Assembly (NCBI GenBank): GCA_922989275.2
Contig: OV277869.1
Coordinates: forward strand, 27,972,189 to 28,036,188
Length of the DNA: 64,000 bases
Source: Gari tellinella
Lineage: Eukaryota > Mollusca > Bivalvia > Cardiida > Psammobiidae
Direction of reading: 5' to 3'
Shown: in pieces, positions 22,457 to 33,403 of the stretch
Numbering within the stretch: position 1 is the stretch's first letter
Layout of the letters: each line of letters opens with the position of its first letter
Notes under the pieces: generated by a model
What the model saw: only the letters and a program-made list of their open reading frames with translations
Databases searched by the model: none
Told to the model about the DNA's origin: nothing
Position numbers and translations under genes: made by a program

Positions 22457-23230
22457 GGGTGTGGGTAAAATACTGACGGATTCTACTGACGAGTTAAAAC
22501 AAGAACAAAACGCTGACCAGTTAAGTTATATAGGCTTTTCTCGATTCTACTGACGACAAAGAATGAGAACGAATATCACTGACACTATGTAAACGTATAG
22601 GAAAGTGGCTGACCACAATGGATCTGAATAAATTAGAAAATTAATTGAAGTTATTAAAATCAAAATATCTAATATAATAGTAGATTAAATATCTGTCAAA
22701 AAAAAAAATTTAAAATTTGAAAAATTTTTTAAATCAAGGTTTAAGAAGTTAAATGGTATTTTTTGGTTTTTTTTTGGTTTGTTATATAAACACGTGATTT
22801 TAAAAATGAATTTAAAATTTAAAAATATTTTTTTTTTTTTTTTAATATTTATCTAGATAAAGATATAGATCTAGAATTATAGAATCCATATTAATTTATA
22901 AGTGTATAACAAATTCTAAAATAGTTTGAAATAGCTGAAAACGGAGTTGCTGACCAGTTGAAACAAGAACAAAACGCTGACCAGTTAAGTTATATAGGCT
23001 TTTCTCGATTCTACTGACGACATAGAATGAGAACGAATATCACTGACACTATGTAAACGTATAGGAAAGTGGCTGACCACAATGGATCTGAATAAATTAG
23101 AACATTAATTGAAGTTATTAAAATCAAAATATCTGATATAATTATAGATTAAATATCTGTCAAATTTTTTTTTTAAAAATTTAAAAAAAAATTTAAATCA
23201 AGGTTTAAGAAGTTATATGTTTTTTTGTTA
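22457..23230. repeat. Left terminal inverted repeat of the 8.88-kb element (two subterminal units)
   Basis: Unit marker GGAAAGTGGCTGACCACAATGG occurs at about 22600 and 23066. Between units lie A+T runs (AAATTTAAAATTTGAAAAAT) and the motif CTAGATAAAGATATAGATC. Matches 31334-30800 in inverse with only scattered differences. Confidence 0.8.
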
Positions 23231-23837
23231 TATATACACTTGATGAATGTTAAGCCATGAATTTAAAAATTAATTTATGGCTTAATTTATAAGTGTAAAA
23301 TAAATTTTATAAAAGTTAAAGTAAAAGAAAATTTCAATACATTATTGAGTCGTTTTATTACATTAAATAAAAGTTCTAAATAATGTCTTGCCATTACTTT
23401 ATTCATTTAAAAATATGTTTTGAAAGCATCCGCTACACAATAAATTGTGTACCCAAGACTCGGGATCGTGGACCCTGCTTTCATGAGCCTCATAATTTTG
23501 AATTTTGGTGGCACGTATATTAATAATATTAAATAGCCACTTACCAAAAAAAGCCAAAATGCAATATCGCCGAAAAAGTCAATCTCAATGAAAGTAAAAT
23601 GGTCGTTATTTGTCTTTTCGCACATAGGATCCAATCAGAAAAAATATACTGTGTTTATCGGCCGCCTATCTCTATTGTGGGCGTGTCCTAATGTGTGACC
23701 GATTGAATGTAACACCATGCTGTTAATTGGTGTACCTGTTTATTAAGAGTTTAGCTAATTGATACGGTATGGTCGGTTTAATCTGACACGTTGTTGTTTT
23801 ATTGTGGTTCTGAACTACTTACTTAAAGATAAAAGGA

Positions 23838-25544
23838 TTATTTACAGAGTTCGCACACAAACTCGCTACTGGTAGTCGATATATCAGCTGGAGCATTAAC
23901 GCATGAATAGTGAAACCAAAGATCACAAATAGTACATAGCACCATATTCTCAACACATTCTGGTAAATTACATATGCAGTATGTATCGATAATAATCTTG
24001 TGCATTTTATTTTGCCTTCTTCCACTGATTGTTTTTTCAGTTGACGGAAATTCGGATATTTCGTTTTTCTCGAAACAGTGGAATAGATGACTACGTAGCT
24101 TGCTTGTATCGTAAATAACATCAAAACAGAGTGATTTTCGGAAGCAATAGGAAGTTAAAAATGCTATCGCGTACAGACCACAATCGATACTGTTATTTTG
24201 TTTCATCACTACCGGCATTTGTATATGGATAGATTTATCATTCCGGCCATATAATTGCGCAAGTTGGATTTTTAATCCGTTTGGAATAAGTTTGTCGTTT
24301 TTCCTGCTTTCTGTACCTAAACTATCTAAAAGATATATTACATTTTTATGATAAATTGAAGAAACCCAATGATCATGATGGTTATGGTGAATCTGGCACG
24401 CGGGAGAATCAACCCTTTCGAATGGAACGGCCATATGCCATTTTTTAGTTGATTCGTTATAAACAGGTACAGTATCGGTGTATTGAAAACCGTTTATGTT
24501 TTTACCGAATTGATTTCTGAGGAGTATGTTGACAGCCTCCATGTGATTGGAATTTAATTTACGGTTATTTAACAAGTCTTCTCTATCGTCTGTAGTGAGT
24601 TTTAAATTTTCCAACCAATATTGACACTCTATGTGTTTTATTTCTGAGCAAAGTTCTAAATCAATCAAGTCGTCATTAATTGAATCACTCAAATCTAATT
24701 TCGGTGTTTTTACGTAATTGTTTGCGTCGTCTTTAAATTGTAATTTCCTCTTTTTACCAGTACTTTTAGGGGTTTTGCGCTTAATCGGCCTATCTTTAAG
24801 TATTGATCTTGGTGTAGATTTGCCGTAATTAATTTTTTTCCTTGTTTTTTCAACAGTGTCTCTATTTTTTACAGTGTTTTTAATCGTGGGCGTATCAAAA
24901 GTTTCTTCCAAACATCGAGTTTTTACAGCCGAATCTGGCGCAGGGTTAATAGAAAAATCTCCATCCCTATCCCCACGGCGTCCCTTCTTTGTACCAATTT
25001 GTTTTTGACTTTTTGTGCGACCGTTTTTCTGTAATTGAGTTAAGTTATATACTTTTTTACCACTACCAACCTCCATACCAATCGATAACTTTGCTGCTAT
25101 TATATGATAGCATGTCGCTGTCGAAGGACATTGACATTTTTCTGTGGGAAATAATGTTACCGCATACTTTTTGTTATTTGACCCTTTAACCATAAATGAG
25201 CCCATTTCTGGCACTAAGACTATGGCATTATCGGCGATAGTTTTACACGCTAAAGAAATTTGTGATCTGTTCTCTAATATTGGATTATTTGGCAATTCAT
25301 CGTTAGAAATATCTTTTTCAGTATCGTTGCTTACTTTTTCTACATTTATTTTAATGTCGTTTTCTTCGATTTTCTTTTCTTCTGATAAGTCACTGAGAAT
25401 TTTATCTAGTTCCCCCTTCACTAATGCTACAATTTTGTCTGGATGACATGTATTCTTTGGTAAAACAATTGTTTTCTACAAACGTTTCATTACCATGCAA
25501 ACTGAGGTGCAGACCGTCCCGGCTCAGAAGTCCTCGATTCACAC
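23838..25544 (-). CDS. Transposon gene exon 4: end of SGNH domain, then SWIM finger, Ulp1/C48 protease and PHD finger (one frameshift)
   Basis: Acceptor GGTTTTGTAG/GTGTG; the exon finishes Gly from exon 3 (G+GT) and reads NRGLLSRDGLHLSLHGNETF (SGNH block V, DGLH). Near 25480 the frame must shift by one base to continue as LPKNTCHPDKIVALVKGEL and the open frame down to the stop at 23838. That frame has a CxC-x5-CxH cluster (CQCPSTATCYH) like SWIM fingers, a long basic linker, and a C48 protease core: His in DHWVSSI (24369-24371), Asp in YLLDSLG (24324-24326), and Q..DCG in QNNSIDCGLYA (Cys 24180-24182). It ends in a PHD-type finger (CICNLPEC..CTICDLWFHYSC..CELC). AATAAA follows at 23744-23739. 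Ulp1-like proteases cleave SUMO-like modifiers; the role here is unknown. Whether the frameshift is real or an assembly error is open. Confidence 0.8.
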
Positions 25545-25918
25545 CTACAAAACCAGAGAATAATGTTAGCAGTTGATTTATACAGAAGATTTTACATGAG
25601 TACTCATTGTTTATCCCTTTACCCAATAACCCGTTTAAAACATTAAATACAGGTGATCACTTAAAGCAGGTTCAATCTGCTTTACTTTCAGCCTGCTTTA
25701 AACTACCATGTGCTAGGCAGATTCTGCTTTACTTTCAGTCTGCTTTAAACTATCATCTGCCATATTTGTTATGGAACTATTTTCTTTTGGAGGATGAATA
25801 AAATGAATGCGCTAAAAGTCGCTTCTATAAGGGAAAGGGTTATCATGTTAATTCCAGTCAATGTCATTTTGTAAAATGTATCTCGTATGAATTCGTTACA
25901 TGTAATTAAATAACTTAC

Positions 25919-26106
25919 CAAACGTAGTGTGAAACTGCGTATGTGGAATGACTTCCACTCCGTCCATGCCACTGGCATAGTGGCGCAACATCCCGTTCAC
26001 CTCACTGGCCTCCCGATTCCAACGCTGCAGCCTCCCCTCATCTACAACACTTCCAGGGAAACAGTTCTGTGCGCATGGCAGAATCTCAGACACCAGAATT
26101 GTTGAG
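25919..26106 (-). CDS. Transposon gene exon 3: SGNH-hydrolase-like domain
   Basis: 188-nt exon: acceptor TGTGTTACAG/CTCAAC, donor ACGTTTG/GTAAGT, phases 2 in and 1 out, agreeing with the exons on either side. It encodes STILVSEILPC, RLQRWNREASEVNGMLRHYA and VIPHTQFHTTF. The pattern (short beta strand, then a helix with W.REA.EVN..L) is what is seen between blocks III and V of SGNH hydrolases. Confidence 0.75.
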
Positions 26107-26672
26107 CTGTAACACAAGAAGCAGTAAACTGTAATTCGCATGTTTATCCCTTTACCTTATAGCCTTTTTCTACTTTTAAAAATTGGAAACTGCTTAAAGC
26201 AGATTGAAAGTAAAGCACAATGCGCCTGAAGGCGCATTGTTTTATTTTCAGCCTGCTTTATGCTACATGGAGCTTATTTACGGAATTCCTTTATTCCTCC
26301 AATGAAGAAAAAAACTCTGCTTTACTTTCAATGACTGCTGCATATTTGAGATTTTATCTACATTACATTATACGCGTGGGAATCTCAGACACCAGAATTG
26401 TTGAGCTGTAACACAAGAAGCAGTGAACTGTAATTCGCACGTTTATCCCTTTACCTTATAGCCTTTTTCTACTTTTAAAAATTGGAAACTGCTTAAAGCA
26501 GATTGAAAGTAAAGCACAAAGCGCCTAAAGGCGCATTGTTTTATTTTCAGCCTGCTTTATGCTACATGGAGCTTATTTACGGAATTCCTTTATTCCTCCA
26601 ATGAAGAAAAAAACTCTGCTTTACTTTCAATGACTGTTGCATATTTGAGATTTTCTCTACATTACATTATAC
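26090..26672. repeat. ~290-bp tandem duplication including the exon 3 acceptor and a family A MITE
   Basis: The stretch TCTCAGACACCAGAATTGTTGAG through a family A hairpin to ATTATACGCGTGGG occurs twice, at about 26087-26376 and 26379-26676, with few differences. The second copy contains an unused duplicate of the exon 3 splice acceptor (26380-26425). Confidence 0.75.
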
Positions 26673-26776
26673 GCGTGGGGTTGTTTGTTGTTAATTTTAG
26701 TTAACTGAAGCAAATGTTTGCAACTATAGGTAGTTATGCGTATGTGTGTGATTTTTAGTATGTACTTTTTTTTTAC

Positions 26777-26883
26777 CTTGGGGAACAGTAATAAACCAGA
26801 TCACACAACTCCTCAATATCTCCCATCACCTTTGCTGGCCTTCCTCTTCCAATGTCGTTGGCACCAACGACTAACACAACAAC
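26777..26883 (-). CDS. Transposon gene exon 2: SGNH block III
   Basis: 107-nt exon: acceptor TTTTGGTTTCAG/GTTGTT, donor CCCCAAG/GTAAAA, entering in phase 0 and leaving two bases (AG) that make Ser with exon 3. It reads VVVLVVGANDIGRGRPAKVM, then EELCDLVYYCSP. VGAND is the GxND block III of SGNH/GDSL hydrolases, in which the Asn helps form the oxyanion hole. Confidence 0.78.
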
Positions 26884-26889
26884 CTGAAA

Positions 26890-28940
26890 CCAAAAAAAAG
26901 TGTCATTTTTTTCTTATATCGCCACATTTAAAAGGCCGTAACTGACATTTTATCAGAAATTGACTTTTTTACATTTTCCATTTCTAATTCAGCTGTATCA
27001 ACTTATGTTAAAATATCTAACTTATATTCAAATAGGCTTTTAAGATAAGGGCAAATTCTGCTTACTTTTAACCTGCTTTAGGTGGTCACCTATCTTCAAA
27101 CTAGAAACAAGCTATGGGTAAATGGGTTTCTTCTTCTTTAAATTTCAAATGTTTGAACTGTTATTAGAACAGATAAATAGCGATAATTATGAATATCGAA
27201 CAGTCAATCAGCTAGGACAGTGGTCAGACGCCGATTTTCTCGGCGTCTGTGCATTATCCAAGCTGCCTGTAATTTTTATTTCACCGGGATAAAGCAATGA
27301 AGATGTTAATATTACAACAGTGAGGTTGCACTAAGTAATTTATAACTATATTATATTTGCGCTGATATAAATAGGTTGATATCCAGAAGAGATCTTAATC
27401 AAAACTGTTTGACACTCGATTGTTTTACCACTTACAATAACTGTGCTGTCATATATCTAATTCTAAAGTTCAGCTTTAGCAAAGTTTCCTTTTAACATTC
27501 TAATCGCAATTAGAACAATAACAATATAGCCTATAGTCTAGGCCCTAGTAAACTCTAAATATTGTCTCGTGTCACTGACGGACACGTGGTTTAATGGGCC
27601 GAGACAATTATAGGTATAGGGCGTGGCTTATGAAGTAGATTTATTTGGATTGGTTGAGAGATTTAATAGGATAAACCTGATGAATGTATCGTGTTGCTGA
27701 CGAATTAATATGAGTTTTGTTTGTGATTATTTTATTTCTTTGTTTTAACTTTTTGTTTTTTGATTTTTTAAATAATAATTGAGTTTCGTAGTTCGTTTGC
27801 AAAATAAATAGCATTACTTAGATTCAGTAATTCTCGCAAAACTTTCGTATCGCACTTTTGTTAAAAAAATAGTCATATATTAACTTTAACTTATACCTTC
27901 AAAATTTAACTGTAAATGCTGAAAGAATTGTAAAACTAATACCAAACATAATCGGGTATAATAATAACTAGCAATAAAAATAATGTTGCCTTTTTATTAA
28001 TTACTACATATAAAGGGGGTATTTTGAAATCTATTTATGCTTGCTTGAAACTTGTATGCTTGCTTGAAACCCTATGGTGAGACTACTCATTATCTTCGTC
28101 TCAAAGGGACGATTCTGATAAGTAGTTACATCGTAGGATTTGGTGCTGAAATTATTATTATACCAGATTTATATAGCGCTCTTTTCACACGGGGGTTGTG
28201 CGTTCAAAAGCGCTTTACATGAAATAACATATATCTGGAGTCGTGATAACTACCGTAATTTGTTTAATTATACATGATTAGGAACAATTAACAATACTGA
28301 ACATAACAGAACAGAACACTCATTTTATTTGACTTGTACACAATATCCATCGTCAAACATGTATGTAATCTGAGTAATAAAGGAATTGTTCTGTTCTGTT
28401 CTACAACTTTTATACAAACTGTTACGTCAATCAAGATGCTTATACAAACCTATAACAATATACATGATATACATAATTATTTATTATTCTTTGTCTCTGC
28501 TGGGAGAGTACAAACTTATTATCATACTATGTATTTAATTACGTTCATTAATTCCTTAAACAAAAAAGTTATTAATTACTATTGAACAATATTTACATGT
28601 CTGCTTCTTAAAGCAAATGCTTCTTTAATAAACAAAGGCATAATTTAAACATTGAATGTTATATAATATACAGTAGCTTTAACCGCTAAACAAACAAATA
28701 CATCAGCTCAAATAACAGTATACCCTATCGATATGCAATCAAATAGAAGCTACGCAGTTACACTGTACCTCAACGTGTGGAGTAATATATTCGCACAGCG
28801 GGTGTTTTAAATGACACGTGTCTCACATACTAATCCTATTAGCAGAACAGAATAGAACAGAGCATACCGAAATGAAATTTTAAATGGGCCCCTCTGAATC
28901 TAACATATTTAGTCAGTAATTTGCTACAATAATGTTAACA
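26890..28940. other. Intron 1 of the transposon gene; repeats only
   Basis: Holds a decayed family A end (27030-27125), a decayed hairpin with AGACGCCGATTTTCTCGGCGTCT (27226-27248), a family I palindrome (28070-28138), and TTATTATTATACCAGATTTA with CGTTCAAAAGCGCTTTACAT (28150-28225), a motif also seen at 45175-45255. The rest is A+T rich. No transposase motif was found in any frame. Confidence 0.45.
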
Positions 28941-28951
28941 TGTTTACTTAC

Positions 28952-29098
28952 CGAGAAATAAGGAATGACTTCCTGAAGAACTTCTTCCTTCAAGAACTGT
29001 CTCGTGCGGTAGCCAGGATAAGCAAATACACTGAACTCCGCAGAGTCCAGGTACTCGGAAAAATACTTAACCTGGCTATGGCCGATGATCAAAGGCAT
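28952..29098 (-). CDS. Transposon gene exon 1: SGNH block I
   Basis: ATG at 29096-29098; 49 codons ending at donor TTTCTCG/GTAAGT (phase 0). It reads MPLIIGHSQVKYFSEYLDSA, then FSVFAYPGYRTRQFLKEEVL. IIGHSQ is a block I (GDS-like) motif with the presumed catalytic Ser, and YPGYRT matches the G following it. Together with GAND (exon 2) and DGLH (exon 4) this gives all the main SGNH landmarks in order across four exons. SGNH hydrolases are usually esterases or acyl hydrolases; in mollusc and cnidarian repeats such domains are known as cargo of mobile elements with no proven role. Confidence 0.78.
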
Positions 29099-29989
29099 CC
29101 TCAATTCCAAATGTGCAATTCACCGAAAAAAAACTCACAATAAAACACCCACAGTTATTTCACTTAGCACAGACTTATTCCAACACTCAAATCAAAGTAT
29201 AATGAAGTTCACTAATATGGAGTTTATGCACAGAGATAATATGTAACGATTATCGATGTTAACACACGCAATACAAGAGCAATAATGATCGACAATTCAA
29301 GATTATAATGCAAAGAGGGGATTTATCACACCTTTTGTTGGATTGTTGACAAACCACCAATCAAATTAAAGGCAGCATAATAATATTTTTAATTGATTAC
29401 GCTCGAGCCTACACTACAAACTGCGACAAGTTTCCAAATAAATTAATCATTAATTAAGTGGTAATTACATCAAAGAAAAGAGCCGACAATTAACGGTAAC
29501 CTTTAATATAGGAATGCCTTTACCTTTCAATATCAAACACTATATTAAAGTATTATCGACCTTTAGATTAGTACAAGTTAATACCTGATCAAACGCCAAG
29601 GAATTCGATGATCTGGAACGTCATTTGAAACATGATCAAATTCAATCTTTAAATATAAATTCTTTGGTGATTCTATTTAATTTTAAATTGATGTAGATCT
29701 ACACTTCAATGGCGAATGTATCTCATATGATATGTGAGTGTTAACCACAACTTTAGACCTTTTCCCACTTTATTAAAATTTGGCTTATAATTTTAAAAAT
29801 TCCACTTTAATTTTGTAAGTAATAAAATAATTGTCAACATTTATTAATAAATGTATTAGATCTTTATATAGATCAATAATTAAATCGTAAAAATATTTAT
29901 TCTTTTCTAACCTACGCATTAATAAATGAAAGATATTATTCTATTAAGTTAACAATAATAAATCACTGAAATAAAACTCGAGTAACACT

Positions 29990-31334
29990 TCTACTCGCAT
30001 AAAATGATCTAATTTATTCAGATCCATTGTGGTCAGCCACTTTCCCATACGTTTACATAGCGTCAGTGATATTTGTTCTCATTTCAAGTCGTCAGTAGAA
30101 CCGAGAAAAGCCTATATAAGTTAACTGGTCAGTGTTTTGATCTTGTTTCAACTGGGCAGCAACTCAGTTTTCAGCTATTTCAAACTATTATAAGATTTGT
30201 TATACACTTATAAATTAATATGGAATCTATAATTCCAGATCTTTATCTAGATAAATATTAAAATAAAAAAAATTATTTTAAATTTTTAAATTTTGAATTA
30301 ATTTTTAAATTCATGTGTTTATATAACTTCAATTAATGTTCTAATTTATTCAGATCCATTGTGGTCAGCCACTTTCCCATACGTTTACATAGTGTCAGTG
30401 ATATTCAGTGATATTCGTTCTCATTCTATGTCGTCAGTAGAATCGAGAAAAGCCTATATAACTTAACTGGTCAGCGTTTTGTTCTTGTTTCAACTGGTCA
30501 GCAACTCCGTTTTCAGCTATTTCAAACTTTTATAGAATTTGTTATACACTTATAAATTAATATGGAATCTATAATTCTATATCTATATCTAGATAAATAT
30601 TAAAAAAAAATTTTTTTTTAAATTTTTAAATTTTAAATTAATTTTTAAATTCATGTGTTTATATAACTTCAATTAATGTTCTAATTTATTCAGATCCATT
30701 GTGGTCAGCCACTTTCCCATACGTTTACATAGTGTCAGTGATATTCAGTGATATTCGTTCTCATTCTATGTCGTCAGTAGAATCGAGAAAAGCCTATATA
30801 ACTTAACTGGTCAGCGTTTTGTTCTTGTTTCAACTGGTCAGCAACTCCGTTTTCAGCTATTTCAAACTATTTTAGAATTTGTTATACACTTATAAATTAA
30901 TATGGATTCTATAATTCTAGATCTATATCTTTATCTAGATAAATATTAAAAAAAAAAAAAAAATATTTTTAAATTTTAAATTCATTTTTAAAATCACGTG
31001 TTTATATAACAAACCAAAAAAAACCCAAAAAATACCATTTAACTTCTTAAACCTTGATTTAAAAAATTTTTCAAATTTTAAATTTTTTTTTTTGACAGAT
31101 ATTTAATCTACTATTATATTAGATATTTTGATTTTAATAACTTCAATTAATTTTCTAATTTATTCAGATCCATTGTGGTCAGCCACTTTCCTATACGTTT
31201 ACATAGTGTCAGTGATATTCGTTCTCATTCTTTGTCGTCAGTAGAATCGAGAAAAGCCTATATAACTTAACTGGTCAGCGTTTTGTTCTTGTTTTAACTC
31301 GTCAGTAGAATCCGTCAGTATTTTACCCACACCC
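29990..31334. repeat. Right terminal inverted repeat of the 8.88-kb element (four subterminal units)
   Basis: CAGCCACTTTCC recurs at about 30035, 30366, 30707 and 31180 with A+T-rich spacers containing ATCTAGATAAATATTAAA. Units at 30366 and 30707 carry an extra ATATTCAGTG duplication. The terminal 500 bp mirrors 22457-22980. Confidence 0.8.
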
Positions 31335-31353
31335 ATGAAACACATGTAAACTG

Positions 31354-31396
31354 CTGGTTACCGTTTCAGTGAAAATAACACTGAAACGGTAACCAG
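31354..31396. other. Perfect 18-bp inverted repeat beside the transposon insertion site
   Basis: CTGGTTACCGTTTCAGTG and CACTGAAACGGTAACCAG separated by 7 bp, 11 bp beyond the right ATGAAACAC. It lies in what was the 5' flank of EXOG before the insertion, so it could be part of the original promoter region, or simply another small repeat. It has no match elsewhere in the window that I noticed. Confidence 0.4.
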
Positions 31397-31596
31397 TGAA
31401 CTACGACCTATAAATTCGGTCTAACACGTTTTCGCCCTAAACAAAAATTGTCGCACAAAGTACGAAACCAGAGAATGGCCATCATATTCAGTATTGAATG
31501 TTAGCCATTAATATAGAAGATCTTGATCTTGATCTTGATTTGATACAGTGTTACGTCTTTCGACAATTTCACACCGCGCATGCGTCATACTTTTGT

Positions 31597-32734
31597 TTAC
31601 ATATTTGATTTTTTGATTTCATTTACAAAATATAGAGTCGAATCTTTTTTGAAGTCGAAGGAAATGCTTTCCATGAGACCTTTGCCTAAGCAATCCCAAT
31701 CTCTCACAGTTCTAGGGAAAAAACTAAATTTGTAACTATTTGTTCTAGCATAAATATGATTATAGTGATAATTATGCATGTTTTGGTTCTACGTTTTGGG
31801 GATGATAGGTTTTCAGTTGGTATTTTTGATTGTTCATTTAGACCTTTGAAAAACAATATTATCCTACTTCTTTTTCTTCTTTCCATTAGTGGTTCTAATT
31901 CAAGGTCGTCTAAAAGCTTGGTCATAGTACCTGGTTCATACACATAATTTGATGTAATGAATCTTACTGATTTCTTTTGAACTTGTTCTAATTTAAATTA
32001 TCTTGTAAACCTGATTGATGTGGATCCCATGCCGTACTGGCATATTCTACTACTGGCCTAATAAGTGATTTGTATGCTGCCATTTTAACACCTTGTGGAC
32101 AAAAAGATAAATTTCTTCTAAGAAGACCTAGAGTTCTGTATGCCTTGTTACAGACTTCTTGAATATGTTTATTCCAATCCAGTGTGTTTGTTATATTAAC
32201 CCCTAAGTATTTTATGGATTCTAGAAATTCAAGTGTTACTCCATCCAAAGTATAACTTGAAGAAATTATGTTTTTCTTCCTACTTAACTTCATCATATTA
32301 CATTTTACGGGTTGAAATCTCATTCCCCAGTTTCTAGCCCATTTTCCTAGGTTGTTTATATCATTTTGTAAGAGAATACAATCATTATTGGTTTGAATTT
32401 CTCTGTAACATATCTCTGTACAATCATCGGCAAACAGTCTGATCTCGGATTCTACGCATTCAGCTATATCATTTATATGTATTAGAAATAATATGGGTCC
32501 CAACACTGTTCCCTGTGGGACACCTGACTTGACTTGCGCATCATCCGATTTCGTACCGTTTACCACAACTGTTTGTCTACGGTTGCTGAGAAAAGCATCA
32601 ATCCATTTTAAAACTTGTTTAGAAACTCCATATTTTTGCAGTTTAGATTTAAGTAATTCATGTGGAACTGTGTCGAAATCTTTTTCGAAATCAAGAACAA
32701 AGACATCAACTCGTTGTTTGTTATCTAATGACAA
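31597..32734 (-). pseudogene. Jockey/RTE-like non-LTR reverse transcriptase, 5'-truncated and frameshifted
   Basis: The upstream end lacks the endonuclease and the first reverse transcriptase motifs and starts within VFVLDFEKDFDTVPHELL. Visible motifs: SGVPQGTVLGPILFLIHIND, IRLFADDCTEI (FADD), then LGVNITNTLDWNKHI, RTLGLLRRNL and RPVVEYASTAWDPHQ. Near 31985 the frame shifts by one base into QVQKKSVRFITSNYVYEPGT, and near 31780 it shifts again into HNYHYNHIYARTNSYKFSFF and PRTVRDWDCL, the usual C-terminus of these elements. A typical 5'-truncated dead copy. Confidence 0.85.
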
Positions 32735-33134
32735 ACATATTGCTTTTCATCTGATCTTCACCAAACTTTCTGAAAATGTTTGTTGACACAAAATGGAGAC
32801 CAAGTTAGATAACCAGTGGCGCCAATTCATGCTAGGACCTTTGGAGTTACGGCCCTTGAATTCCTCAAAATTGCACTTTTATGGCGCTCTCCACGAAGAC
32901 AGTCTGGATTCCCATCCCTGTGCCATTGGGGGCATTCGTGTATCTGGGATACGCTGTTGTTGTTGTTTTTTAAATTACAAATAAATTGTGTTTAGCTTAT
33001 GATAATGTGCTACAAGATAGTCACAAATTAGTGTGACTACGAACCTTGAAAAAAAACAACGTATTTTTGCATGTTTAAACGACTCTAAACGAAAAACATA
33101 ATTATTATTGTAATTAAATGCTGGAAATGACATG
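32735..33134. other. Unclassified repeat-like sequence
   Basis: TCTGATCTTCACCAAACTTTC and GGACCTTTGGAGTTACGGCCC (the vocabulary of bivalve dispersed repeats) followed by A+T-rich sequence. No gene recognised. Confidence 0.3.
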
Positions 33135-33136
33135 TA

Positions 33137-33382
33137 CAGTGGAGAATCTGTTATTCTTTCCCAATAAACACGTTTACGCTAAAACTATTATTTGCAGTGC
33201 AAACAGTTTGGAGCCAGATCAGACGCCGGGTAACCCGGCGTCTGATCAGGCTCCAAACTGTTTGCCACCAAGATAAACAAGAATTATCAGAATTGTCCAA
33301 AAGTTGTACTTTTCTACGTTTTAGTGCTTTGCGTTTGCGTACGTTTGCGTTTAAACGGGAAAGAATAACAGATTCTCCACTG
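33137..33382. mobile_element. Family D MITE (mariner-type, TA-flanked), well preserved
   Basis: 246 bp from CAGTGGAGAATCTGTTATTC to its inverse, with TA at 33135-33136 and 33383-33384. Central hairpin arms read GCAAACAGTTTGGAGCC and TCAGACGCCGGGTAACCCGGCGTCTGA. The copy at 47335-47580 is the same length, opposite orientation and nearly identical. Confidence 0.8.
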
Positions 33383-33403
33383 TAAGTGTTGTTTGTGTGT
33401 ATA

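Larger units (their letters stand above)
22457..31334 (-). mobile_element. 8.88-kb foldback/MULE-like transposon with 9-bp duplication carrying an SGNH-SWIM-Ulp1-PHD gene
   Basis: The element begins GGGTGTGGGTAAAATACTG and ends with its exact inverse, CAGTATTTTACCCACACCC. ATGAAACAC flanks both ends (22448-22456 and 31335-31343), a 9-bp target duplication. The inverted repeats match almost base for base for more than 500 bp and contain tandem subterminal units (about two at left, four at right) with the motifs GACCAGTTAAGTTATATAGG, GATTCTACTGACGAC and AGTGGCTGACCACAATGG. Nine-base duplications and repeat-built foldback ends are known for Mutator-superfamily elements and Drosophila Foldback. 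The single recognisable gene on the minus strand has no DDE transposase, so mobility probably depends on a related element. Confidence 0.85.

Noticed and set aside
23407..23634. Minus-strand frame downstream of the transposon gene, considered as a further exon
   Set aside because: No acceptor or domain; lies after a PHD finger stop and after an AATAAA.
25144..25446. Plus-strand frame opposite the SWIM/protease exon
   Set aside because: Antisense shadow, Ser/Phe-rich and without motifs.
33197..33385. Matching short open frames in the two family D MITEs (33197-33385 plus, 47332-47520 minus)
   Set aside because: Identical because the elements are copies of each other; the sequence is a palindrome and the frame reads through inverted arms, so conservation is at the DNA level.
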